Below are positions 6,540 through 13,645 of a DNA stretch of 14,581 bases, one piece after another. The stretch's first letter is position 1. Each line of letters starts with the position of its first letter. The stretch is from JAGNZR01 sp051648485. Lineage in GTDB: Bacteria > Fusobacteriota > Fusobacteriia > Fusobacteriales > Fusobacteriaceae. The DNA is taken from NCBI GenBank assembly GCA_051648485.1, contig JBOFFH010000099.1:1-14581 (forward strand), in the 5' to 3' direction. Position numbers and translations under genes: made by a program. Below the pieces are notes generated by a model. That model was not told the origin of the DNA. It worked only from the letters and a program-made list of their open reading frames with translations, and did no database searches.

Positions 6540-7649
6540 TTAACTATTTTTTTTATTTAATGAAAATATTGCTGTACCTATTAAACTTATTATTAAAAAC
6601 AGCAAATAAATCCCTTTAATTCCAAAGTTTTCTATTATGAATCCTGAACAAAATTGGATTATAGTTCCTCCTAAAGTTCCAGCCGCCATAAAAGAAGTCA
6701 TAGCTACAGAAAGAGTCTTTTTGGGAACAATTGTTTTTACATAAGCCGAAGCTAATGCGAAATATACTCCTAAAGAAGCTCCTTGGATAAAGAAAGTGTA
6801 TAAAACCAGCTTAGAACTTGGGAAAAAATAGTAAAGTCCCCATCTCAAAGAGCACATTGCTCCTGCAAAAATAAGAATACTTTTATTTCCATATTTTTTT
6901 GTCAAATTAGCAGCTAAGTTCATAAAAGGGACTTCACTCAATGTCAATAAAAATACAACCGTTCCGAAAAGAGCCATACTTCCACCTATACTAGTAAAAT
7001 ATTGAGAGAAGAATACATTGTGAGAGTTTCCAGCTCCTACAATTAAAATACTAAAAATTATAAAAATAACATAATGTGAATTTTTCAAAAGACCTAATGC
7101 ATCTTGGATATTGAATTTTTCCTGCTGCATTCCTTTAGCATCATTAATTTTCAGAAGGCACAACACCGTAAAAATAGAAGCTATTAAACAAACTATTAAA
7201 AAACTCTTAACTCCAAAAAATTCTATAATTCTACCTGATACAAAAGCTCCAGCAGCAAAACCAATAGACCCCCAAAGTCTTATCTTTCCAAAAGAATAAT
7301 GAGTATTTACTGCAATACTATCAAGCAGTGGCATAGCTCCTAAAATTGCTATTGAATAGATAATATATCCCGGTAAAATTAGCATTTTTCCAGAATACAT
7401 AAAGAAAAAAACAGATATTATGGCTACAACACTCATAAGAAGAATAATAATTCTCTTTAATTCTTTTGTCTTATCCGCTAAGAAACCAAGAAATGGTTGT
7501 CCTACCATAGCTAAAAGAGAACCTGCAGAGAAAATGACTCCTGAAAATTTCCCTAAAATTCCTATTTCCGAAAAAAAACTAGAAAAAAACAATAAACTAC
7601 TTCCTAGCGAAAAATAAAAAAGAAAATACAGTGTTTTTAAATATATCAT
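6540..7649 (-). CDS. MFS transporter (MFS_1-like / LacY-HcaT-type proton symporter family)
   Basis: This 369-residue integral membrane protein has about 12 predicted helices in two halves split by a cytoplasmic loop at about 168-188. The first-half motif A is GFLADKTKELKR (55-66). The sequence GKIRLWGSIGFAAG (121-134) is typical of the MFS_1-like group containing sugar, nucleoside and phenylpropionate proton symporters. Motifs VPFMNLAANLTKKYG (240-254) and PKKTLSVAMTSF (309-320) also fit. The substrate cannot be read from sequence. The start was set at ATG 7649, which has AAGGAG 5 nt upstream. An in-frame ATG at 7715 would add 22 polar residues without a ribosome binding site and across the likely promoter. 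It is a single-gene unit convergent with the exporter genes. Confidence 0.82.
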   Translation of the reverse strand: MIYLKTLYFLFYFSLGSSLLFFSSFFSEIGILGKFSGVIFSAGSLLAMVGQPFLGFLADKTKELKRIIILLMSVVAIISVFFFMYSGKMLILPGYIIYSIAILGAMPLLDSIAVNTHYSFGKIRLWGSIGFAAGAFVSGRIIEFFGVKSFLIVCLIASIFTVLCLLKINDAKGMQQEKFNIQDALGLLKNSHYVIFIIFSILIVGAGNSHNVFFSQYFTSIGGSMALFGTVVFLLTLSEVPFMNLAANLTKKYGNKSILIFAGAMCSLRWGLYYFFPSSKLVLYTFFIQGASLGVYFALASAYVKTIVPKKTLSVAMTSFMAAGTLGGTIIQFCSGFIIENFGIKGIYLLFLIISLIGTAIFSLNKKNS

Positions 7650-7654
7650 AAAAG

Positions 7655-7660
7655 CTCCTT
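7655..7660 (-). promoter_or_regulatory. ribosome binding site fixing the MFS start
   Basis: AAGGAG on the minus strand, 5 nt before ATG 7649, selects this start over the upstream in-frame ATG at 7715. Confidence 0.75.
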
Positions 7661-7682
7661 TGAAAAAAATTTGTATTCTGTT

Positions 7683-7688
7683 ATTATA
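7683..7688 (-). promoter_or_regulatory. probable -10 of the MFS gene
   Basis: A perfect TATAAT on the minus strand, preceded directly by TG, lies 33 nt before the chosen start. No recognisable -35 is present, so the call is tentative. It is divergent from the metallophosphoesterase promoter. Confidence 0.4.
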
Positions 7689-7719
7689 CACTTTTGAAGA
7701 CAAAAACGCTATCATTTTA

Positions 7720-7748
7720 TTGATTTAACAGAAAAAAAAATGTATAAT
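7720..7748 (+). promoter_or_regulatory. promoter of the metallophosphoesterase gene
   Basis: -35 TTGATT (7720-7725), a 17-nt spacer largely of A residues, and a perfect -10 TATAAT (7743-7748). The ribosome binding site GAGGAG (7775-7780) and ATG 7788 follow. Confidence 0.75.
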
Positions 7749-7787
7749 TAGAAATTTACAAAATATACAAATTAGAGGAGATTATAA

Positions 7788-8873
7788 ATGATCAATTTAA
7801 TTTTAAAAGTATTATCTGTCCTTTTATTTTTCAGTCTTATAGCATCTTATTCGCTATATAAAATTTATGACAACACTTGGATTTTTGCATTAATTCCTAT
7901 ACTCAGCATAATGCCTATATTTTTAATGTATTTTTCCAGAAAATATGGAAAAATTTCTCTCGAAACATTTAATGGACACTATTTGTTTTATCTGAACTAT
8001 ATTCTTTTAGGAGTAATATTGATTTTAATAGTTTCTTTTTTTTTGAAATTATTTTCAATAGATTTGATAAAAGAAATAGCACAAAGACAAAAAATTTTTC
8101 AAACATATTTTATTTTTACATTAGTTATCTTAGGAGTTTATGGAAGTAGAAATTTCAATACAGTATTTTTTCATAATCATGAAACTAAAATTTTAACAAC
8201 AAAAAATATGATCACTTTAAAATTTGGATTTATAAGTGATGTTCATCTCAATGGAAGATTTGACGGTAGAAAACTAAAAAAAGCTTTTGAAAAATTAAAA
8301 GAAGAAAATGTAGAGCTTGTAATAATCGGTGGTGATTTCTTAGATAATTCTTACAAAACAATAAAAGATGATGTTGGAAAAATAATAAAAGAATACACTT
8401 TCAAACATGGTATTTATTTGATTTTAGGAAATCATGAATATTATGGTGGAATAGAAGAAAATATAAAATATATAGAAGGATTAGGAATAACAATTTTAAG
8501 AGACGAATCTATAGAGATAGAAGGAGTAACGATACTGGGAAGAGATGACAAGCATAATCCAAATAGAAAATCTTTGAAAATTCTTCTTGAAAATATAGAT
8601 TCTGCAAAGCCTTTAATTTTAGTAGAGCATAATCCAATGGGAATAAAAGATATCAAAGATGAAAAAGTAGATTTATATTTAGCAGGTCATACTCACAAAG
8701 GTCAATTAACTCCCTTTAACCTAATAGTAAATTACCTTTATTTAAATTCAGGAGGATATAAAAAAATCAACAATACCCATACCTATGTTAGTTCAGGTTT
8801 AGGTACTTGGATGATTCCTTATAGAATAGGAAGTACAAGTGAAGCTTTGATTTTTCAACTTTTAAAAAAATAA
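7788..8873 (+). CDS. membrane-anchored calcineurin-like metallophosphoesterase (YkuE/YaeI type)
   Basis: This is a two-metal phosphoesterase of the calcineurin-like superfamily. Residues 1-125 carry four hydrophobic helices (about 4-24, 31-50, 67-88, 106-120), and the catalytic domain covers about 144-361. All metal-site motifs are present: D151-x-H153 (ISDVHLNG), GGDFLD with D183, GNHE with N215 and H216, H281 (VEHNP), and GHTHKGQ with H301 and H303. The C-terminal SSGLGTWMIPYRIGS matches the YaeI/YkuE subfamily, whose members act on lipid-linked or cell-wall-related phosphates. The side of the membrane facing the active site and the substrate are not shown by sequence. It is a single-gene unit with its own promoter and shared terminator. 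The four-helix anchor is larger than the single helix of many relatives. Confidence 0.87.
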   Translation: MINLILKVLSVLLFFSLIASYSLYKIYDNTWIFALIPILSIMPIFLMYFSRKYGKISLETFNGHYLFYLNYILLGVILILIVSFFLKLFSIDLIKEIAQRQKIFQTYFIFTLVILGVYGSRNFNTVFFHNHETKILTTKNMITLKFGFISDVHLNGRFDGRKLKKAFEKLKEENVELVIIGGDFLDNSYKTIKDDVGKIIKEYTFKHGIYLILGNHEYYGGIEENIKYIEGLGITILRDESIEIEGVTILGRDDKHNPNRKSLKILLENIDSAKPLILVEHNPMGIKDIKDEKVDLYLAGHTHKGQLTPFNLIVNYLYLNSGGYKKINNTHTYVSSGLGTWMIPYRIGSTSEALIFQLLKK

Positions 8874-8928
8874 CTATGAAAAAGATGGAGATTATTTTAA
8901 TAATAATCTCCATCTTTTTCATAGTTAT
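8870..8928. terminator. bidirectional terminator with a 27-bp perfect stem
   Basis: Arms 8870-8896 and 8902-8928 are perfectly complementary around the loop TTAAT. The inner 13-bp stem (8884-8896 with 8902-8914) is followed by TTTTT for plus-strand transcription. The full stem is followed by seven T residues on the minus strand. It ends both convergent genes: the metallophosphoesterase stop (8871-8873) is in the left arm, and the stop of the cNMP-binding protein gene (8899-8897) is in the loop. Confidence 0.9.
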
Positions 8929-9376
8929 AATTTTGATTATTCATTATATAATTGTCTGCATTAGCCAATCGTCTACAACATTCACGTGAAATATTCAATA
9001 AAAATCTCACAAAAAAACTAGGAGCTGTTTTTTCTAAAGTGTACAGTGCTTTTTTAGGAAGAACTATAAATTCACAATCAGTTACTGCCATACAAGTTGC
9101 TAAATTTCTCATAATCCCTATGATTTCCACTTCTCCAAAAGAATCTCCAAGCTTTAACTTAATAAGTTCTATTCCATTTTTCACTATATTAACTTCTCCT
9201 GATTTTATTATATAAATATTTTTAGGTGAATCACCCTCTTTTATTATCATTTCTCCTTTTTTAAAAGATTCTTCGTCAAACATCTCTAGAATATTTTCTA
9301 TTTCCTCTTCAGACATAGCTCCAAAAAGAGGCATATTAACAATTATTTCTTTTATACTTTTGAAATCCACTCCCAT
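8897..9376 (-). CDS. stand-alone cyclic-nucleotide-binding (Crp-type cNMP) domain protein
   Basis: This 159-residue protein has a single CAP-type effector domain at about 17-125 (LFGAMSEEEIENI at the N-terminus, GEMIIKEGDSPKNIYIIKSG at 41-60). The phosphate-binding cassette reads FGEVEIIGIMRNLAT (80-94), with the conserved FGE (80-82) and arginine (R90), so cAMP or cGMP binding is plausible. A helix at about 118-145 resembles the dimerisation C-helix, but the helix-turn-helix of Crp/Fnr regulators is absent. The polar tail (NNQNYNYEKDGDYY) is encoded by the terminator hairpin. It is cytoplasmic. The likely role is ligand sensing or signalling by protein contact; no partner is evident. ATG 9376 has AAAGGAG 6 nt upstream, and a promoter is visible 30-60 nt ahead. 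Confidence 0.85.
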   Translation of the reverse strand: MGVDFKSIKEIIVNMPLFGAMSEEEIENILEMFDEESFKKGEMIIKEGDSPKNIYIIKSGEVNIVKNGIELIKLKLGDSFGEVEIIGIMRNLATCMAVTDCEFIVLPKKALYTLEKTAPSFFVRFLLNISRECCRRLANADNYIMNNQNYNYEKDGDYY

Positions 9377-9410
9377 AACTTTCTCCTTTTTTCTTTTTTT
9401 CTTCTTATTG

Positions 9411-9438
9411 ATTATACCTCAATTATTTTTAAATTCAA
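9411..9438 (-). promoter_or_regulatory. promoter of the cNMP-binding protein gene
   Basis: Minus-strand -35 TTGAAT (9438 to 9433), a 16-nt spacer and a perfect -10 TATAAT (9416 to 9411). It lies between the cysteine-cluster gene and the cNMP gene. No clear terminator separates those two, so read-through from recQ and the cysteine-cluster gene may add to expression. Confidence 0.65.
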
Positions 9439-9464
9439 AAAAACTATTTTTTTTTTATATAATT

Positions 9465-10250
9465 TTATATTTTTTTATTGTACTGAATTTCATTGTTTTT
9501 TATTTCTAAATTTAACTCTTTTAAAATATTCATTGTAAAATTCTCTCCTAATATATATTTTAATACTGAATAATAAGATAATATAAAAGGCTTATAATCT
9601 TCTTTTTTAAAATTATTCAACTGGGCCATTTCAATCTTCATACAACTAAAATTTGTATCATTCATAGAAATAAATTCATTTTTTTCATTTGGAACAAAAA
9701 TATAAAGTAAACTTTCATTATTTTCTGAAATTATTTCCAAAGGATAAATCGAGCACCATAGTGGCTTTGTATCTATTGTTTCTTCTAAACTCATTCCCTT
9801 ATCCACACAGATTTTATGAAGTGCACAAAGATTTTTCCCCAGATAACTGCAAGAACAAGTACATTTTTTAAAAGTTTTATTCACATGCTCCTCTGGAATC
9901 AATAAACTATCGTTTAATATAGATTTTATTATCTGTTTATCTTTACTTCCTATATCTTTTAAAATCGAAACAGCTTTTGTTAGGTTGTCATACTCTTGTA
10001 AGTTTTCTAATATTATTTTTCTAGATTTCTCATTAAATTCATAAGGAAACTGGACACAACAATTTGTAGTGCAGTTGAAACAATCAAAATTAGTAAGAGT
10101 TAAAAAACTTTCTACCTCTACCAAAGCTTTATATTTTTTATTTTCTATAACAACTTCTGTTTCTATTGTTTTTTCATTTTGAAAATATTTTCTTATTTGC
10201 TTAGCCAACTTATAAGGTATTTCAAGATTTTTATGCATTAAATACTTCAT
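9465..10250 (-). CDS. cysteine-cluster protein, YkgJ / DUF3109-like
   Basis: This 261-residue soluble protein is probably metal-binding, with 11 cysteines. The N-terminal cluster C57-x2-C60-x3-C64-C65, the central C130-x-C132-x-C134, and LCALHKIC (C142, C148) followed by KPLWCSIYP (C166) fit the zinc/iron-chelating YkgJ-type families. Those share a CxxC..CC entry, a 'C.LH/Y' element and a 'KP..C..YP' element; DUF3109 is the nearest form I can name. Biochemical function is unknown; Fe-S or zinc binding is the family expectation. ATG 10250 has GGAGG just upstream and follows the recQ stop by 19 nt, so it is almost certainly co-transcribed with recQ. No strong terminator follows, only an A+T-rich stretch. 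Confidence 0.75.
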   Translation of the reverse strand: MKYLMHKNLEIPYKLAKQIRKYFQNEKTIETEVVIENKKYKALVEVESFLTLTNFDCFNCTTNCCVQFPYEFNEKSRKIILENLQEYDNLTKAVSILKDIGSKDKQIIKSILNDSLLIPEEHVNKTFKKCTCSCSYLGKNLCALHKICVDKGMSLEETIDTKPLWCSIYPLEIISENNESLLYIFVPNEKNEFISMNDTNFSCMKIEMAQLNNFKKEDYKPFILSYYSVLKYILGENFTMNILKELNLEIKNNEIQYNKKI

Positions 10251-10269
10251 TTTTCCTCCAAACCTCTTT

Positions 10270-12090
10270 TTATTTATTCACAATCAAAAGAATTTCTTCA
10301 CCATATTTTTCAAACTTTTTCTCTCCTATTCCATTAATCCTTAAAAGCTCCGATTCATTCTTAGGTCTGTAATTACAAATTTCGATTAAAGTTTTATCTG
10401 AAAAAATTACAAAAGGAGGAAGATTTGCTTGTATTGCTGAATTTTTTCTAAATTCTCTAAGTTCAATAAAAAGTTCTTCAGTTCCTGGAAGTAATGAAAT
10501 ACTCATTTTAGAACTTCTATTCTTATCGATTTGTTTTGTTTTAGAAATTTTTATACTCTCAATATTTTCATCACTTGTTTTTCTCATAAATAGCTGTTCT
10601 TTAGACTTCAAAAAACTATAAGCCTCAGGTTTTAGCTTAAGAACAGGGTATTTTCCTTCTGCAACCTCTATATACTCTTTTCCAATTAAAAAATCTATAA
10701 TAATTTTTATTTCCATCAAAGAGTTTTCTTTCATCAAAGCATAGGTTTTATTTTCATTCAACCTATTTTCTCTTATACTTGCTGTATTTGCTCCCTTTAA
10801 GATATCTACTATCATTTTGGCTCCATATCTTTCATTAGTTCTTCCAATGCATGACAAAACTTTTTGAGCTTCTACAGTTACATCTTGTAATTCTCCATCG
10901 TTGATACAATTACTACAATTTTCACAATTTTCATCTTCCATATCTCCAAAATAATTCACAATAAATTGAGAAAGACATTTTAGTGTTCTAGAGTAATTTT
11001 CAAGTGCTGCCAATTTTTCATATTTTATTTTACTCAATTCATTCCATAAGCCTGAATTTTTTTCTATAAACATTTTTTGTAAAACTACATCTTTTGGATG
11101 GTATAGCAACACACATTCAGAAGGTAGTCCGTCTCTTCCTGCTCTTCCTGCTTCTTGATAATAACTTTCTAAATCCTTAGGAATATTATTGTGGATAACC
11201 CATCTTACATTTGATTTATCTATACCCATACCAAAAGCATTAGTGGCAATTATAATATCAATTTTATCCAAAATAAAATCCTCTTGATTCGCTTCTCTTT
11301 CTTTATCACTCATACCAGCATGATATTTTCCAACTTTAAATTTTTGATTAAGTTTTTCATAGAGAGCTTCACACTCTTTTCTAGTAGCTGTGTAAATAAT
11401 TCCACTTGTTTCTGGCCGTTCTTCTATAAATTTTTCAATATATTTAATATTTTCTATATTTTTTAAAACTATGAATTTAAGATTTTCTCTTTTGAAACCT
11501 GTTCTAAAAATATCAGCTCTAATCTCTAAGCTGTTTAAAATATCTTCCACAACTTTTGGAGTTGCCGTGGCTGTAAAAGCAGTTACTACTGGTTCATTTT
11601 CTAGTTCGTCAATCAAATTTTTAATATTTTTATAACTAGTTCTGAAGTCATGTCCCCACTGAGATATACAATGTGCTTCATCTACTGCCACTTGAGAAAT
11701 TTTTATTTTTTTTACAACTGAAATAAATCTTGAATTTTCAAGTCTTTCAGGAGCAACATAAATGATTTTATATTTTCCTCTCAAAATTTCATCATAAATA
11801 AGTTCACACTGTTTATTAGTGAGTGAACTATTTATATATACAGAAAATATTCCATTGGCTTTTAAGGCGTCCACTTGATCTTTCATAAGTGATATAAGTG
11901 GTGATATAACTAAAGTTATTCCTTCAAACATAAGAGCCGGAACTTGATAACAAATAGACTTGCCTGCTCCTGTTGCCATAAGAGCCAAAGTATTTTTCCC
12001 TGATATTATATTTTCAACTATTTCATCTTGACCTTTTCGAAATTCTTCATAACCAAAGTATTTTTTTAAAATATTTTTTGAATTTTGCAT
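10270..12090 (-). CDS. recQ: ATP-dependent DNA helicase RecQ
   Basis: RecQ is a 3'-5' superfamily 2 helicase in recombination and replication-fork repair. The 606 residues contain, in order, motif 0 (YFGYEEFRKGQ, 11-21), Walker A ATGAGKS (39-45), DEAH (137-140) with the aromatic-rich loop CISQWGHDFR, motif III TATAT (174-178), and motifs V-VI (ATNAFGMGIDKSN, YQEAGRAGRDG 282-321). The RecQ-Ct zinc site has four cysteines (C372, C389, C392, C395) in the canonical 17-3-3 spacing. A winged-helix region and an HRDC domain (about 532-606, from LLPGTEELFIELREFRK) complete the architecture. The start was placed at ATG 12090, with AGGAGG 4 nt upstream; the in-frame ATG at 12117 lies in the preceding terminator. 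The start codon lies 13 nt beyond the aspA terminator T-run, and no clear promoter is visible between them. Confidence 0.96.
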   Translation of the reverse strand: MQNSKNILKKYFGYEEFRKGQDEIVENIISGKNTLALMATGAGKSICYQVPALMFEGITLVISPLISLMKDQVDALKANGIFSVYINSSLTNKQCELIYDEILRGKYKIIYVAPERLENSRFISVVKKIKISQVAVDEAHCISQWGHDFRTSYKNIKNLIDELENEPVVTAFTATATPKVVEDILNSLEIRADIFRTGFKRENLKFIVLKNIENIKYIEKFIEERPETSGIIYTATRKECEALYEKLNQKFKVGKYHAGMSDKEREANQEDFILDKIDIIIATNAFGMGIDKSNVRWVIHNNIPKDLESYYQEAGRAGRDGLPSECVLLYHPKDVVLQKMFIEKNSGLWNELSKIKYEKLAALENYSRTLKCLSQFIVNYFGDMEDENCENCSNCINDGELQDVTVEAQKVLSCIGRTNERYGAKMIVDILKGANTASIRENRLNENKTYALMKENSLMEIKIIIDFLIGKEYIEVAEGKYPVLKLKPEAYSFLKSKEQLFMRKTSDENIESIKISKTKQIDKNRSSKMSISLLPGTEELFIELREFRKNSAIQANLPPFVIFSDKTLIEICNYRPKNESELLRINGIGEKKFEKYGEEILLIVNK

Positions 12091-12094
12091 TTTT

Positions 12095-12100
12095 CCTCCT
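12095..12100 (-). promoter_or_regulatory. ribosome binding site fixing the recQ start
   Basis: A perfect AGGAGG on the minus strand, 4 nt before ATG 12090. It excludes the longer frame beginning at 12117, whose first codons fall in the terminator hairpin. Confidence 0.8.
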
Positions 12101-12102
12101 GT

Positions 12103-12135
12103 AAAAAAAGAGGTCAATCAAAAGGTGACCTCTTT
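12103..12135 (-). terminator. rho-independent terminator after aspA
   Basis: On the minus strand AAAGAGGTCA (12135 to 12126) pairs perfectly with TGACCTCTTT (12116 to 12107) around a 9-nt loop, and the T-run continues to 12103. It begins about 10 nt after the aspA stop and ends 13 nt before the recQ start codon. Confidence 0.85.
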
Positions 12136-12145
12136 AAAATATATT

Positions 12146-13573
12146 TTATTCATTTATTTTAATTTTTAAAAGAGTTTTTCCTGGAATCCCAGGTCTTGTC
12201 ATTTCAAATGGGTCTAAAATAATATTTAAGCTTTCTTCTGAAAGCAAGCCTCTTTCTAAAACTATTTGTCTTATAGGAACTCCTGTTTTTAAAGATTCTT
12301 TTGCTATATCTGCTGAATTTTTATATCCTATATGGGGATTCAATGCAGTTATTATCCCTATACTAATATTTACCAGTTCTTTGCAACGATCTTCATTTGC
12401 AGTTATTCCTACTAAACAATTATCTACAAAAGTTTTGACTCCATTTGTAATTATTTCTATTGATTGAAAAAGATTAAAAAACAATACAGGTTCAAAAACA
12501 TTTAATTCTAACTGTCCAGCTTCAGCAGCTTTAGTTATAGTTAAATCGTTTCCAAAAACTTGAAAGGCCACTTGACTCACAACTTCAGGGATAACAGGAT
12601 TAACTTTTCCTGGCATAATAGATGAACCAGGTTGCTGTTGTGGAAGATTTATCTCTCCTAATCCAGTTTTTGGTCCAGATGACATAAGTCTCAAGTCGTT
12701 AGCAGTTTTTGAAAGGTTAACTGCACATGTTTTTAAGGCTGAAGATAGAAATACAAATGAATCTAAGTTACGAGTCCCATCCACTAAGTTTTGACTTTGC
12801 TTAAAATCTACATCGGTAATACGAGCTAAAGTTTTAACTACATTGTGTACATAATCTACATCAGCATTAATTCCTGTTCCCACAGCAGTAGCTCCCATAT
12901 TTACATACTTCAAATCTTCCAAAGCATTTTTAATACGTACTATATCTCTGCCCACAGGTTCAGCAAAAGCACGAAATTCTTGACCCAATCTAATTGGAAC
13001 CGCATCTTGAAGATGAGTACGCCCCATTTTAATAACCTCATCAAACTCTAAACCTTTTTCACGAAGAGTTTTATATAATTTTTCTAAAGATTCTAAAAGA
13101 TCTTTAGACATCATATGTATAGTTAATTTTCCAGCTGTAGGGATTACATCGTTAGTTGATTGTCCATAATTTACATGATCATTAGGATTTATTTTATCGT
13201 ATTTTCCTAATTCTCCACCTAGAAGCTCTCCACCTCTGTTAGCAATAACTTCATTTATATTCATATTCATAGAAGTTCCAGCTCCACCTTGAATAGCATC
13301 AGTAATAAACTGGTCACGAAATTTTCCTTTTATAATCTCTTCAGAAGCTTGAATCATAGCATCCTGAATTTCTTTAGAAATAACACCAGCATGATAATTA
13401 GAAAGAGCAGCAGCTTTTTTTACATATGCCATAGCAGTTATAAACTTTGGATGTAATTTATAACCTGTAATATGAAAATTATTTTTTCCTCTCAGTGATT
13501 GAACTCCATAATAAGCATTTTCAGGCACCTCTAAAGAGCCTATTGAATCTGTTTCTATTCTATATTTTTTCAT
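12146..13573 (-). CDS. aspA: aspartate ammonia-lyase (aspartase)
   Basis: Aspartase deaminates L-aspartate to fumarate and ammonia. At 475 residues it matches the family (E. coli AspA 478). Features of the fumarase/aspartase superfamily are present: GTSMNMN (99-105), GQSTND (137-142), GRTHLQDAVP (184-193) and the signature loop GSSIMPGKVN (316-325) carrying the catalytic serine. The C-terminus, with IRQIVLERGLLSEE and ILDPFEMTRPGI, favours aspartase over class II fumarase. It is a soluble homotetrameric enzyme. The asparaginase gene lies 72 nt upstream on the same strand, giving an Asn to Asp to fumarate route as in the B. subtilis ansAB operon. The ATG follows an unusual GGGGGG ribosome binding site only 3 nt away. 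A promoter-like sequence overlapped by a palindrome lies in the gap, so aspA may be both co-transcribed and separately controlled. Confidence 0.93.
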   Translation of the reverse strand: MKKYRIETDSIGSLEVPENAYYGVQSLRGKNNFHITGYKLHPKFITAMAYVKKAAALSNYHAGVISKEIQDAMIQASEEIIKGKFRDQFITDAIQGGAGTSMNMNINEVIANRGGELLGGELGKYDKINPNDHVNYGQSTNDVIPTAGKLTIHMMSKDLLESLEKLYKTLREKGLEFDEVIKMGRTHLQDAVPIRLGQEFRAFAEPVGRDIVRIKNALEDLKYVNMGATAVGTGINADVDYVHNVVKTLARITDVDFKQSQNLVDGTRNLDSFVFLSSALKTCAVNLSKTANDLRLMSSGPKTGLGEINLPQQQPGSSIMPGKVNPVIPEVVSQVAFQVFGNDLTITKAAEAGQLELNVFEPVLFFNLFQSIEIITNGVKTFVDNCLVGITANEDRCKELVNISIGIITALNPHIGYKNSADIAKESLKTGVPIRQIVLERGLLSEESLNIILDPFEMTRPGIPGKTLLKIKINE

Positions 13574-13576
13574 TTT

Positions 13577-13582
13577 CCCCCC
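13577..13582 (-). promoter_or_regulatory. unusual ribosome binding site of aspA
   Basis: A run of six G residues on the minus strand, 3 nt before the ATG, replaces the AGGAGG seen elsewhere. Its middle can still pair with the CCUCC of 16S rRNA through G-U pairs. The close spacing suggests moderate initiation strength. Confidence 0.5.
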
Positions 13583-13602
13583 AAAATATTCTCGATATGC
13601 AA

Positions 13603-13631
13603 ATCATACATCATGTATCTAAAAAATTCAA
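13603..13631 (-). promoter_or_regulatory. aspA promoter with overlapping palindrome
   Basis: Minus-strand -35 TTGAAT (13631 to 13626), a 17-nt spacer and -10 TATGAT (13608 to 13603). A perfect 13-bp palindrome ATACAT-G-ATGTAT (13618 to 13606) covers the spacer and part of the -10, the expected position for a repressor operator. No terminator separates ansA from it. Promoter and operator are inferred from pattern only. Confidence 0.5.
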
Positions 13632-13645
13632 TAAAAATAATTTTT

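Noticed and set aside
7111..7617. Two short plus-strand open frames (7111-7299 and 7420-7617)
   Set aside because: They lie wholly inside the MFS gene on the other strand, lack ribosome binding sites, and their translations show no family features.
7650..7715. 22-residue N-terminal extension of the MFS protein from ATG 7715
   Set aside because: It has no ribosome binding site and would cover the TATAAT at 7683-7688. ATG 7649 has AAGGAG and starts at the first membrane helix.
8441..9215. Short frames opposite the metallophosphoesterase (8441-8656) and the cNMP-binding gene (8952-9215)
   Set aside because: They are antisense shadows of well-supported genes with no initiation signals.
9799..11198. 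Two perfect DnaA-box matches, TTATCCACA at 9799-9807 and its complement at 11190-11198
   Set aside because: Both are inside coding sequences, 1.4 kb apart, without clustering, an A+T-rich unwinding element or dnaA/dnaN genes. A couple of chance matches are plausible, so this is not called an origin.
12091..12117. Nine-residue N-terminal extension of RecQ
   Set aside because: Its codons fall in the aspA terminator. ATG 12090 has a perfect AGGAGG and fits the family start.
12146..13573. Class II fumarase instead of aspartase
   Set aside because: The superfamily signature is shared, but the C-terminal ERGLLSEE and DPFEMTRPGI segments and the adjacent asparaginase gene favour aspartase.
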